Under the pieces are notes generated by a model, which ran no database searches, had not been told where the DNA came from, and saw only the letters and a list, made by a program, of their open reading frames with translations. From Tritrichomonas musculus (lineage: Eukaryota; Parabasalia; Tritrichomonadida; Tritrichomonadidae): a stretch of 64,000 bases of DNA. The stretch is taken from contig JAPFFF010000003.1 in the NCBI GenBank assembly GCA_039105265.1, positions 620,001-684,000 of the forward strand, written 5' to 3'. This document shows, piece by piece, positions 37,323 to 46,394 of the stretch. The first letter of the stretch is position 1. Each line of letters begins with the position of its first letter. The position numbers and the translations under genes were made by a program.

Positions 37323-39285
37323 TAATTAGTTTTGAAATTTGTGTCACTTTTTGAGCAAAAGAAAATTTAGATTTATGACAAATTTGTTATTTTTTAAAAT
37401 TGCAAATGGATGCAATAAAGATCATATATAAGTTATATAGTACGGCTTCATTTTTGGACCAAGATGAGTAAAAAGATAAGGGGAGCAACCGCCAAAAAAA
37501 TGTCAAAAATGAATCAATTTTTTGCTTTTTAAAAAAATTTTATGATTTTTTTAATCCTTAGATAATAATCTATTGATAAATACCATTCATTTTGAAATCG
37601 GCTTATAGCGTCACAAATGGGCAGGTTTTATTATTTTAACTTTTTCAAAAAAATAATAAAAAAAAAAGAGGTAAAATAGTATTTTAACTTTTTCAAAAAA
37701 ATAATAAAAAAAAGAGGTACGGGTACTAAAAATTTTTTTAAAAATTCTTTATATTAATATATTTTATCAAGTATATTCAATATTATATAAAAAATATTTA
37801 ATGAAAGAGTTTTGTTCGTCAGGTGGAGTTTTATGAGTATTTTTATTAATTTTCGTAAACCATTGAAATTTTAAAAAAAATTCATCAAATATTTTTCATG
37901 TTTTTGCATAAAAAAAGTCATAAAATATTAAATGCATCTTTATTATATGAAAATGTTTAATAAAAAAATTAATTCAATCGATCTTGTAATAATATCATTT
38001 TAAATTTATATGAATTAAATGATAAATGTGTAAAATGAAGAATGATTTTTGCATAATATAATATGATTTATCTTTTGAAACCTTTTCTACTCTTGTAAAC
38101 ATGAATTGCTAAAATCTGATATTTAATATTCTCAATGAAATCTTTTAAAAATGCCTTAAGATATGCGCTGATGATTTATTTATTTACCATAATTGGTTTA
38201 AATAAGAGATTGTTGGGAGAAATTAATGAATATGTCGCAATCTTTGTTTTTTTATTATAAATTAAAACTAGTTTATCTCAGTAAAAAAAGAATTTTCTTT
38301 GTTTTTAACAGAGCAATTTAAAAGATGACTATTGGAATAATGTATATTTTAATATATAATTTATCAAAAAGTATTTTGTATGCTTTAATTTCCTTCTTGA
38401 AAAAAAAAGCAATTAAAAAAAAAATTCAATATGAACCGGAAATAGTCAAATATCCAACCGGAAATAGTCAAAAAGTTTTTGACATATTAAAAAAAATCTT
38501 TGAAAAAGATTCATGCCAATTATTTTTTTCATTCAAAAATTTAAATTTTTTTAAAAAAATTAAAGGTTAAAACGCAGCTACGCCTGACGAGTCGTTTTTT
38601 ATTTTCATATATTTATTGTGATATATATTAATTATCCTATAAATTGATATATAGTTATCCCTTGAGAATTAAACAACCATTCCAAAAAATGAGTTGTAAA
38701 ATACAATTTTTTATAAATTTTGTTTTTTTTCATGAAAAAAATTGTTTTATTTTATATAAATAATTATTTAATATCAATATTATATTTATTAGTTAAATAT
38801 GCGATAATTATGAATTAAAAATATTTTTTCATTAAGATATTTATATATATTTAATGATTTTTGGCAATTATGTAACTTCTTTCCCTATGAATAAATAATC
38901 AAAACAATAAGTATTTCATATAATACAATAAATGTTTAAAATAAACATATAATAAAATTATTGAGATATAAAATATTAAAGGAAATAAAAGCAAAATATT
39001 AAATAGACAAAATACGTTATTTTAGTCCCCGCACTTCTTAAAAAAAATGTTTCTTTTTATTTTCAGAAATATGCTTTTTGGACTAGCATAAACGATTTCG
39101 TTTCTTATGGTTATAGTATACAAGATGCGGTTAAGACAATAGTTTAAATTTTTTTAGATAAAAAAGTTTATGTGCTAGACAAGGTAGCAAGACAGATACC
39201 AAAAATATAGAAAGTTGGATTAAAACCCAACAATTCTAGCATATGGTAGATTTGTTTCGTGTAGATAATAATCGTCTATACCCTC
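37323..39285. other. AT-rich region between host genes and the old element (1.96 kb)
   Basis: It contains a short direct repeat (37633-37719) and otherwise only A/T-rich sequence with long T and A runs. An 81-codon frame at 38325-38570 is Lys/Ile/Phe-rich without family resemblance and is not called. Part of this region may be decayed element sequence, as the relic Polinton begins at 39286. Confidence 0.4.
37633..37719. repeat. Short direct repeat
   Basis: A unit of about 40 bases starting ATTTTAACTTTTTC and ending AAAGAGGTA occurs at 37633-37673 and again at 37681-37719, differing only in the length of an A run. Confidence 0.85.
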
Positions 39286-39855
39286 TTATGAAACTTTGGT
39301 AAATTTTGAAGAAGATGAGGTGCAGCCGCAGCCAACATCAGAATCGTCAAGAACAAATTCTACCTTTTCACATTCAGTGAGTAACTTAATCATATCCATT
39401 AACAATTTGATTTCGCATACAACATAAGAGTTTACTTTTAGTGGGTTACCTTCATACACTCTTATCTCTAAGAACTTATTTTTCTTCTCTAATGTATCTA
39501 GTTCAGTGCCTAAATCTATGATGCCTCTTTCCTGAGCTAATAGGGAATTGCTGCTTATTGGTGCTACTGATGGAAATTGAGATTCCTGATTCATCATCGG
39601 TGTATTTGAAGTTAGACCATTCGGTTGCATATCTGGTTGGTTGTTGGCTTGAGTAAAATTTACACCTTGATTCAAGGGTTGAACGTTAGGATACAATGGT
39701 ACAGTTTGCGGACGTTGTTGCTCCCCTGTTTGACTCGTTCCTGCGGCGCGCGGAGTAATCTTTATATTAACGTTGGTATTTTGGCTCTGAGTTACATTAT
39801 TATTTGTATCTGTTTCAGAACTTAATATTCGTGCTTGTCTTAATGTGCCTGACAT
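39286..39855 (-). CDS. Polinton-type protein, relative of the gene at 49401
   Basis: The 189-residue product shares with the 206-residue protein of the large Polinton the N-terminus (LRQARILSSETD versus LHKARILSSEND), the phrase FPSVAPI versus YPSVAPI, the segment KNKFLEI-YE-NPL-N-YVVC versus KNKFLEI-YETNPL-NNYLVC, the helix LLMDMIKLLTECEKVEFV, and a GC-GC/SSKFTK ending. Function is unknown. It probably belongs to the virion gene block, since its relative lies between the capsid and ATPase genes. Confidence 0.6.
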   Translation of the reverse strand: MSGTLRQARILSSETDTNNNVTQSQNTNVNIKITPRAAGTSQTGEQQRPQTVPLYPNVQPLNQGVNFTQANNQPDMQPNGLTSNTPMMNQESQFPSVAPISSNSLLAQERGIIDLGTELDTLEKKNKFLEIRVYEGNPLKVNSYVVCEIKLLMDMIKLLTECEKVEFVLDDSDVGCGCTSSSSKFTKVS

Positions 39856-39888
39856 GATTTAAATAATACAAAAATATATAACTTAAGC

Positions 39889-40353
39889 TTAGATTAAAAT
39901 AAAATCATCGAAATCTGTTTTCTGGCAATCAGCGACATGCTTTCGACTTTTCTCAACACTCTCATTATTAGAACATTTTCTCATATGTGATGGATAATAC
40001 TTGTTTCCTTTAAATTCCTTTTGATTCAAATAAATATCAAGTATAAACATATCTTTCTTGTCCTTACCATTTGGAAGAGACCTATTATCATTCTCTTTAC
40101 ATGAAATTATCGGTTGACATCCATAGATTTCTTGAATTCTATCATATCTTATACTTCTTGGTTTACTCTCAGTTCTATCTGTGATAAAGATTGTTTTAAG
40201 ACATTTTCCATACTTATTCTTAAATGCATCATTGCATTCGAAAAAGACAGAAATAATAGGGTCTACAATGTTATAGTCATTCTTGATGATGTTTTCTTGT
40301 TCGTTAAGCTTGTTGATGAATTTTGTGATAGAGAAGAATTGTGTTGAAGTCAT
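39889..40353 (-). CDS. Unrecognised small protein of the relic element
   Basis: The frame encodes 154 residues, starting MTSTQFFSITKFINKLNEQ, with a basic Cys/His-containing C-terminal part (YPSHMRKCSNNESVEKSRKHVADCQ). It belongs to no family I recognise. A T-tract followed by GAGCATGAAATG precedes the start, as in Polinton genes of this window. It is assigned to the relic by position and leader only. Confidence 0.45.
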   Translation of the reverse strand: MTSTQFFSITKFINKLNEQENIIKNDYNIVDPIISVFFECNDAFKNKYGKCLKTIFITDRTESKPRSIRYDRIQEIYGCQPIISCKENDNRSLPNGKDKKDMFILDIYLNQKEFKGNKYYPSHMRKCSNNESVEKSRKHVADCQKTDFDDFILI

Positions 40354-40419
40354 TTCATGCTCAAAAAATTTTAAAAATGTTTAAAAATAAATGACTTACA
40401 TTTCAATTAGACTTTCATA

Positions 40420-40773
40420 TTAACCATCAAGTTCATAGTCAAATAAATCATACAGTGAATGAATATAACTTAAATATGGGTAGTTTTCAATATCATTGCA
40501 AGCATCCCAAATATTCTTGATGAAAATAGAATATGAATATTCAAACCTAGAATCTGTCGGATATGGTTCTTTCTCTTTCGCATATTTGACTAGATTAGGT
40601 GCATAGTAATTCAAATCTCGTTTAGTTAGATTCTCAAGAGGCATATTCAAAATGCTTTCTTTAAAGTATTCATATTCATCATATTCGATTTCATAAACAG
40701 TATCTTGATTTATAACAAATTGGTTTATATCTGGGCAGAAGAATTCGCTACTTCTTTGTGATAAGATTGGCAT
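40420..40773 (-). CDS. Unrecognised small acidic protein of the relic element
   Basis: The frame is open to 40824, but the ATG at 40773 (MPILSQRSSEFFCPDINQF) follows a T-tract leader of Polinton type and is preferred, giving 117 residues. The product is acidic and Tyr-rich (YEIEYDEYEYFKESI, YIHSLYDLFDYELDG). Family unknown. Confidence 0.4.
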   Translation of the reverse strand: MPILSQRSSEFFCPDINQFVINQDTVYEIEYDEYEYFKESILNMPLENLTKRDLNYYAPNLVKYAKEKEPYPTDSRFEYSYSIFIKNIWDACNDIENYPYLSYIHSLYDLFDYELDG

Positions 40774-40824
40774 TGCGATTATTTTTAGATGAGATAAAAA
40801 ATTAAATAAAAATATACCTGCCAT

Positions 40825-41572
40825 TATTCTGATAGCAATTAGAATGCTGATAATTCAGTGTGAATATCCCTTGTTATTTCGAGTGTGCTAGATTCCTTGG
40901 TTCACAAACAAAAAGAGCTTTAGTCCTTTTTGAGCGTGAACCTATTGCGACTCAGTTTTCGCGTAAATTATTAAGATATGTTTATTTTATTGTCGTTATA
41001 AACTAAAATTCTTTTGTTAGCTTCATTTTCACTTTTTGATAATTAATTCAATTTTTCTGAGCCTCTGAAAAAAATAACTTTTTGAATTTTTTCATTAATC
41101 CCTCAAAAAAACCGTTTTCAATGATACGATACAACTTTTTGTGAGGACGATGCGAATTTCCTAATAAAACATTATTTTTCTTATATTAGTAACTTTTTGA
41201 ATAAACGGAAATTATATTTTCAATGCAATAAAAAAATACTATTTTATGGATATTGTAATGGTAATAATTATTTTTCCGTATTTCTTTTATTGATCTTTTT
41301 TGAAGGCATTTACACTTTCCCTTATAAAAATTGAATTTAAATTCAGGGAACCATGCAATTTTCTGAGAAACTGCCGTTTTATATAAAACCTTAATATAAC
41401 GATAGAAATTTTAAACTCAGTTTACTATTTCGAGTTTTTGATACTAATCAATAATGAATTTTCAAAAACTTCCAAATAAAAGATGCTTTTTTGAGCTTTT
41501 TTATTAATTCATTCAAAAATGTTGGTAATAAACACTATAAAAATTCCATATAAAAGATAATCTGCAAGTAAC
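40825..41572. other. AT-rich spacer before the MITE
   Basis: There is no gene or repeat that I can support. The first 60 bases after 40825 are slightly richer in G/C and could be the end of the old element. Confidence 0.4.
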
Positions 41573-41580
41573 CGTCTCAG

Positions 41581-42042
41581 AAGGCAAGTTATATTGAGAA
41601 TCGATATCAGAATTGACACTTTTTTAATCTTGATAATCCATTATCAGTTTACAAACCTGATATCGATATTCTCAGGAAATCGTTAATCAAAAAAGAAATG
41701 TTATATGAAAAATATTGTAAATTTGTTAACGATTATTGATTATCAAGCATTATTAGACATTTTTCACTTGCTAAAAATGATTAGATGATATTTGTCTATT
41801 TGTAAAATAGTATATCACTTAGATAAAACATATATTCTCGTTTTTTATAAGTTAAAATTTATTATAAACAAATATATTTGAATTTTAAATTTCTAAAAAA
41901 TTTGAATACTTTAGAAAATTTTTTTTCTTGATATCAAAATTTTTCTCGTGATTTGATATCGATTATCAAATTAATAACTTTGTTATCAATATTAAAAAAT
42001 GTACTGATAATTGATATCCATTATCGAGATATAACAAGCCTA
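41581..42042. mobile_element. hAT-like MITE, 462 bp
   Basis: The ends are imperfect inverted repeats of roughly 60-110 bp. They share AGGC-type tips, GTTATAT, GATATCA and TTTTTTAAT-TTGATAA in the same order. The element is flanked by a perfect 8-bp duplication, CGTCTCAG, at 41573-41580 and 42043-42050. An 8-bp target duplication together with a TAGGC-type tip points to the hAT superfamily. There is no coding capacity, so it is a non-autonomous copy moved by a transposase elsewhere. The arms have diverged from each other, so it is not very recent, yet the target duplication is still exact. Confidence 0.8.
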
Positions 42043-42324
42043 CGTCTCAGCGATGTTTCAGACACTATAAAATAATCCAGAAAAAAGATAATTGTAAAAG
42101 TAAATAGGCAACTTTTAATGATAATAATAATAATAATAATAATATGTCCATCTATCATTCTAACTCCAGACGAAAGTAATATAAAAAAAAAAAAAAACGT
42201 TTTTATTGAAAATTGAAAATCTATCAGAATTTCCATTCAAATATTTGATAAGAATTCCCTGGCATCTCATTTCTCGTGCACTGAAAGATCATATAACTTT
42301 GAGTTTGGAGATCATGTATCGTCG

Positions 42325-42440
42325 ACTTTTTGACTGCAGGGGCCTTCTGGAAGGGGGTCCTGGGTATGAACCCCTGGAATAGCACGGGTGGAGCCTTTGC
42401 GGAGCCCTGTGGTATAGGCTTGGCCGCAGCGGAGCCTACA
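42325..42440. other. GC-rich island of unknown nature
   Basis: About 115 bases stand out from the surrounding AT-rich DNA, with GC above 55 percent by eye. GGAGCC occurs three times and GCGGAGCC twice, so stems are possible. No open frame resembles a known protein. It could be an inserted fragment, a structured RNA, or part of the element around it. Confidence 0.35.
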
Positions 42441-42861
42441 CTTTACTACTATTTTGGCATCTATAAGGTCATCTTTGCTCCAATTTGATTGTAGAATTAG
42501 CATTAATGATAATCCTTTAAAAAGTCTTTCGACTTCTGACTCGCTGCATGGAGTTGATAGAATTCTTAATGCGATTTCAGAAAGAATGTTTTGTTTTAAC
42601 CGTCAATATTCAAATGGATCCATTTTGATATCATTTGAATTCAAAAGGTGTTGAATAAATTAATTTATTAAAATAAATATTAACATTCATTTTAATATCT
42701 GATGAACAACAAAAATAAACAAAGTAAAAAAGCAGAAAGAGAAACAACCAAATTTATATTTTTAACATATGTGCTTTCAAGTTCATTCATAAAGTCCATT
42801 GAAATTTGTGTGTTATAATTTTTCAAAAGTGTTTTCTTTTTTCAAACTTTTTTTCAAAAAA

Positions 42862-43034
42862 AAACTTTTTCAAAAAAACCGTTTGCTCTATCTGTAGTGA
42901 TAATTTTATTGCTAATATTTATGCATGCACAATTGAAAATCTAGGATTTCCAATCTTTCGTCAATATTGCAATTGTCATTGCGCCTCTTTATCAATTAAG
43001 AATTTATTTGTAAACGGTTTTTTTGAAAAAGTTT
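42862..43034. repeat. Perfect 23-bp inverted repeat with 127-bp loop
   Basis: The arms 42862-42884 and 43012-43034 are exact reverse complements (core ACTTTTTCAAAAAAACCG). They lie inside the larger inverted-repeat segment. The string AACTTTTTCAAAAAA also occurs twice in the direct repeat near 37640. Confidence 0.8.
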
Positions 43035-43277
43035 AAACCCTGAATGCAATTATTTAATAACTGTGAAATAGTTTCTGTGTTTTCTGAGTCAACTTTATTA
43101 GTAGAATAATAAACGTATTCAAATCAAGTATATAATTTTAACAATCCCTGAAAGGATTACGTATACCTTAGCAAAGCAGGCAAATTATCTTCTTCTTTAA
43201 AGAGGTAGCATATGGTCTGGAGTTAGAATGATAGATTGACATATTATTATTATTATTATTATTATCATTAAGAGTTG

Positions 43278-43849
43278 AATCAAAACGATCTCAAAACGCA
43301 TAATTCAAAAACTCATAATATACTCATGTTAATCTACTTTACCACTACTCTAAGTTTCAAGATATAATTACATATATTAACTCAAAACCTCTAAAAGTCC
43401 ATCGCCGTATAAAAAATCAAAAAAATATGAATAAGAATACTAATAATTTATAAATTAAATATTTTATATAGTATTAGTTTTCGATATTCTTCAATAGTTA
43501 TGAAAAAAATCGATTCAATTTCATTATTTTATCTGCTTTTTTCTTGCAGGATACTTTAAATATTGCTATTGAAACTGCAAAATCATTATTCAAACCAACA
43601 ATGTGCTTCATAAACTCATCAAAGATCAATATGTTTTGCAAATAAAGAGCAACGATTTGAACTATGAATAATATCATTTGTTAAATCATAAATGTTAGGA
43701 TCATATAACCTTTTGAAAAAATTACAATACGAAAGAATATCATGTATTAATGGATTAACTGTAACGCCTTTTGTTTCTTCTTCAAGAACATTTGAAATCA
43801 AAAAAATTGTTTCTTTTGCAGGAGCCAGAATTTTATTGGCGCATGAAAT
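43278..43849. other. AT-rich spacer with a decayed minus-strand frame
   Basis: A minus-strand frame without ATG, open from about 43834 to its stop at 43619, reads PAKETIFLISNVLEEETKG and ends SLFAKHIDL. It looks protein-like but matches no family I know. It could be the tail of the MULE-like gene next to it or another gene remnant. The rest is featureless. Confidence 0.35.
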
Positions 43850-44435
43850 TTAAATGTCATATATTTGCTCATTGTAAATAGCTTCACTACAATTACCGTT
43901 TGTATCGCATAAACTGAATATGTCGAAATTGTTATTTTTCGTTTTATTTATTATAAAAATTACAATATTTTTTACTTTTCTTTTAATGGAAGACGCTCTC
44001 CTTTGTTTCATATTTGAACAATGCTTTAGCGTTTGTTGAATTAAATTTGCCAATTTTGATTTGAAAGTTCTTTTATTATATAATGAACTGTTTATCACTT
44101 TATGAAAGCTTTCATTATGATTCGAACATCTTCCACACATGATTTGGCCCACGAATCCATAAAGCCCATTTTGTATAAAAGTAATTACTATTAATATCTC
44201 CTTGATCTCCACTAATCATTATTTCTAAGTCTTTTATTTTACTGTCTGTTTCTTTATTGTTTGCTTTGAGCTTTCTTCTTTATGCTTTTGTAAGACTTCT
44301 ATTATTTCAATACTTATTTGGTCATACAATTGAATCATATTCTATTAAAAATTTTCTGCAAAGATTGCCCAAAATAGAATTAGCACTGAAATGATGAATT
44401 ATATGTCTGTGACACAGGTACTGGTTGAAATTATA
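43850..44435 (-). pseudogene. MULE-like transposase, downstream part, split by mariner
   Basis: Directly after the mariner's TA the minus strand reads on as YNFNQYLCHRHIIHHFSANSILGN. Later it gives KWALWIRG and then, in another frame, CGRCSNHNESFHKVINSSLYN. The phrase SNHNES-H with a preceding W-rich segment is typical of the C-terminal half of Mutator-like (MULE) transposases. At least one stop (near 44325) and one frame change (near 44160) break the frame, so this copy is dead. It belongs with the segment at 45715-46050; the gene was cut by the mariner and again by the Polinton. Confidence 0.6.
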
Positions 44436-45712
44436 TCAGGTTTTTCAGAATAGTTGCGAAAAAGTGCCAATTATGAATTAAATTTATTTTTTATTTATTT
44501 AAAATTAATCCTCGTGGAAAAATTCTCCTCCTTTATTAATCACGGATTCACATCTACGGATCCAATGCTCAAACACTTCTTTTAACTTTCGTTTTGGAAT
44601 TCCACAAATTATTTCAATGATTGCTTCACAAAGCTCATCTCTGTCTTTAAAAGTATGTCCTTTGAGCTTGTTTTTTGAGTAACCGAATAAAAAGAAGTCT
44701 GATGGTACCACATTTGGTGAATAAGGAGGATGTGGCGGCCTTTTGAATCCGTAAAATTCGGTTTTTTCAATTGAAATTTTTGAATTGTGGACACGACAGT
44801 TGTCCAAATGTAACCCAATTTTTCTTTGAATACTTTGAGACCATATTTCTTTTTTTTTTTGAGCTAATGGACCCAACACACATTCAATGAAATAGGAAGA
44901 ATTAAATGATGTGTTTTCTGGAAGAAAATCAATAAGGAAAATGCCATGAACACCCCAAATTACAGTAACCATTATTTTCTGAATCTGTATTTTGCTTCCA
45001 TTGAATTCTGGTATCTCATCATCATCATTAAGCCATGCATCTTTGTGCCCATAAGAAAAACTGAACATCGACTGATCACCAGTTATAATGTTGTACCATT
45101 TTGATTTTTGAGAGCTAATAAGGATATTTTTAAGTAACTTTAAGTCACTAACCCTCCTCAATTTTTGTTATGAGGTAAGGGTGTGTAACCCATCTTGTAT
45201 GCTTATAAATTTTATGTAAATACATAATAACATATCTATAAACCGTGCTTTCTGGAGAATTTCGGATGTTGGCAATATATCTAATGCTTGCAAAAGGTTC
45301 ATCTTCAAATATTTGGTCAATTCTATACAAAAGTTGTTCGTCAATTGACCTTCCAGGCCTTTCTTCATCTTCAAGTATATTTTTCCCGCATTTCAGGAAA
45401 CCAACTTTTCTATATACTGTTGAAATAGAGTATGCGTGCAGACCAAACTGAATATCCAATTCATTTTTTATTTGCTCTGGAGTAGCTTGTTTTTCATGCA
45501 TTTCAACAAACAGTTTCTTTTGTTCCATAATAATATTAACGTCATTTTTTAACGTACAAAAAAAAAAACTATTATTTTGAATAATGCAAATTACATTTCA
45601 TAAAACAATTTCTATAATTAAAACATTATTTATTAAGAGATTTTATATTTTATCAAATAATTTATTTTTTAAGAAAATTCTTCATTTTTCGTAACTTATC
45701 TGAAACACCCAA
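44436..45712 (-). mobile_element. Complete mariner element (DD34D), 1277 bp
   Basis: Terminal inverted repeats of about 28 bp lie at 44436-44463 and 45685-45712 (shared GGT-TTTCAGA-WAGTTRCGAAAAA with a few mismatches). Both are flanked by the TA target duplication (44434-44435 and 45713-45714). The length is close to other mariners (about 1.3 kb). It carries one transposase gene on the minus strand. The insertion point lies inside the MULE-like gene, and excision of the element with one TA restores that gene's frame. Confidence 0.92.
44505..45528 (-). pseudogene. Mariner transposase, frameshifted
   Basis: The N-terminal part (45528 to 45148, 126 residues) has the paired HTH region (STVYRKVGFLK, LEDEERPGRS, TVYRYV) and the WVTHPYL motif corresponding to the mariner WVPHEL. 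The catalytic part (about 45158 to 44505) has Asp in ITGDQSMF, Asp in LHLDNCRVH and Asp in PYSPNVVPSDFFLF, with exactly 34 residues between the second and third, i.e. DD34D. The two parts are in different frames and meet near 45150-45165, next to an A5 run, so one indel breaks an otherwise complete transposase. It is probably inactive and fairly young. Confidence 0.88.
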
Positions 45713-45714
45713 TA

Positions 45715-46050
45715 TTTGGAACAAATTGCGATCAAAGCTTTTCTAATGTCTGACAATATATATCTTCCATTCCAAACAAAAGGACAGACTGCGTTTGAAT
45801 TTATGTCGTCAAATATCATTTCGTATAACAATGATGATTCCGTTGATGCAATTGTTAAAGCAAATGGATAAGATTCGTTAAATATAATCTCCTGAGCAAC
45901 ACAAAAAGTAAACGGTTTTGCACCTTTAAACGAACCATCGAGTTCAATGTAATGAAATTGATCCATCAAAGAGAAAGCACAGGGGAATATAATAGAAATA
46001 GTTCTGATGTTATCATTATCATCTTTTTCACAGCAAATATTTATAAAGCC
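45715..46050 (-). pseudogene. MULE-like transposase, central part with DDE segment
   Basis: The minus-strand frame is open across the whole 336 bases, from the Polinton edge to the mariner edge. It reads ICCEKDDNDNIRTISIIFP and then FHYIELDGSFKGAKPF, FCVAQEIIFNESYPFALTIAS and SLLYEMIFDDI. The LDGSFKG motif followed by the hydrophobic strand and the ESYP-A phrase fits the first catalytic Asp region of MULE transposases. The codons begin exactly at the Polinton boundary, so the Polinton inserted inside this gene. The N-terminal part is expected beyond the Polinton, outside the window. Confidence 0.65.
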
Positions 46051-46258
46051 AGAGTAGTGAGGAGTGTGCGGGATCGGGACCAGATAGAATTACGCAAATG
46101 CCCCCCATTTCTGACCCATAACTGAAGGCCACATAACTATTTTTGAATTGACCCCAAATGATGCTCATGACTAGGAATAAATGGCCAGTATCATGGGTGA
46201 TATAGATGTTCACTCATGACAGCCATTAATGACCCATAATTGAAGGTCACAGTGATCA
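46051..46258. repeat. Polinton left terminal region
   Basis: This is the non-coding terminus of the element, probably the terminal inverted repeat or part of it. TGACCCATAACTGAAGG at 46112 recurs as TGACCCATAATTGAAGG at 46230, so subterminal direct repeats are present. The matching right end is outside the window. Confidence 0.6.
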
Positions 46259-46259
46259 C

Positions 46260-46310
<51 letters not shown>
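46259..46310. repeat. (CTA)n microsatellite in the Polinton end
   Basis: About 17 perfect trinucleotide units (CTA/TAC) lie just inside the terminal region and upstream of the first gene. Confidence 0.95.
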
Positions 46311-46394
46311 GAATTTTCGGCCAAAGGATTTTCAGAGGGGGTCCCAAAATTCAATTTATGGGATTTGCTATTTTTAAATTTTTTCGCATTCCAA

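Larger units (their letters stand above)
39286..40824 (-). mobile_element. Old Polinton (Maverick) relic, AT-rich fragment
   Basis: Three minus-strand frames in a row. The first-listed (39286-39855) is clearly related to the gene at 49401-50021 of the large Polinton in this window. Upstream of at least two of the frames stands the T-tract leader seen throughout the large element. The fragment lacks the hallmark genes (polymerase, integrase, ATPase, capsid), so it is a small broken remnant. Its base composition is as AT-rich as the host, which suggests either long residence in the genome or a different Polinton lineage. Confidence 0.6.
42109..43277. mobile_element. 1.17-kb segment bounded by 63-bp inverted repeats
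   Basis: The arms 42109-42171 and 43215-43277 are near-identical in inverted orientation, with two visible mismatches. Each begins CAACT-TTAATG, continues with an (ATA)n tract of matching length, then TATGTC-ATCTATCATTC and TAACTCCAGAC. Similarity ends sharply at both edges. No flanking target duplication is evident and no transposase frame is present. The interior holds a GC-rich island and a second, smaller perfect inverted repeat. It may be a non-autonomous DNA transposon or a foldback element of unknown superfamily. Confidence 0.6.

Noticed and set aside
38325-38570. 81-codon plus-strand frame
   Set aside because: It is Lys/Ile/Phe-rich with an internal short DNA repeat, no family resemblance, and sits in AT-rich spacer where such frames arise by chance.
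38584-38591. CTGACGAG, resembling the hammerhead ribozyme core
   Set aside because: No GAAA core segment or flanking stems at the required distances.
42806-43036. 76-codon frame inside the inverted-repeat segment
   Set aside because: It is largely a translation of the 23-bp inverted repeat arms and T runs; no protein character.
45015-45040. ATC/ATG-rich run as a microsatellite
   Set aside because: It encodes the acidic stretch of the mariner transposase and is too short.
46259-46310. Possible CRISPR-like or tandem array
   Set aside because: It is a simple trinucleotide microsatellite without spacers.
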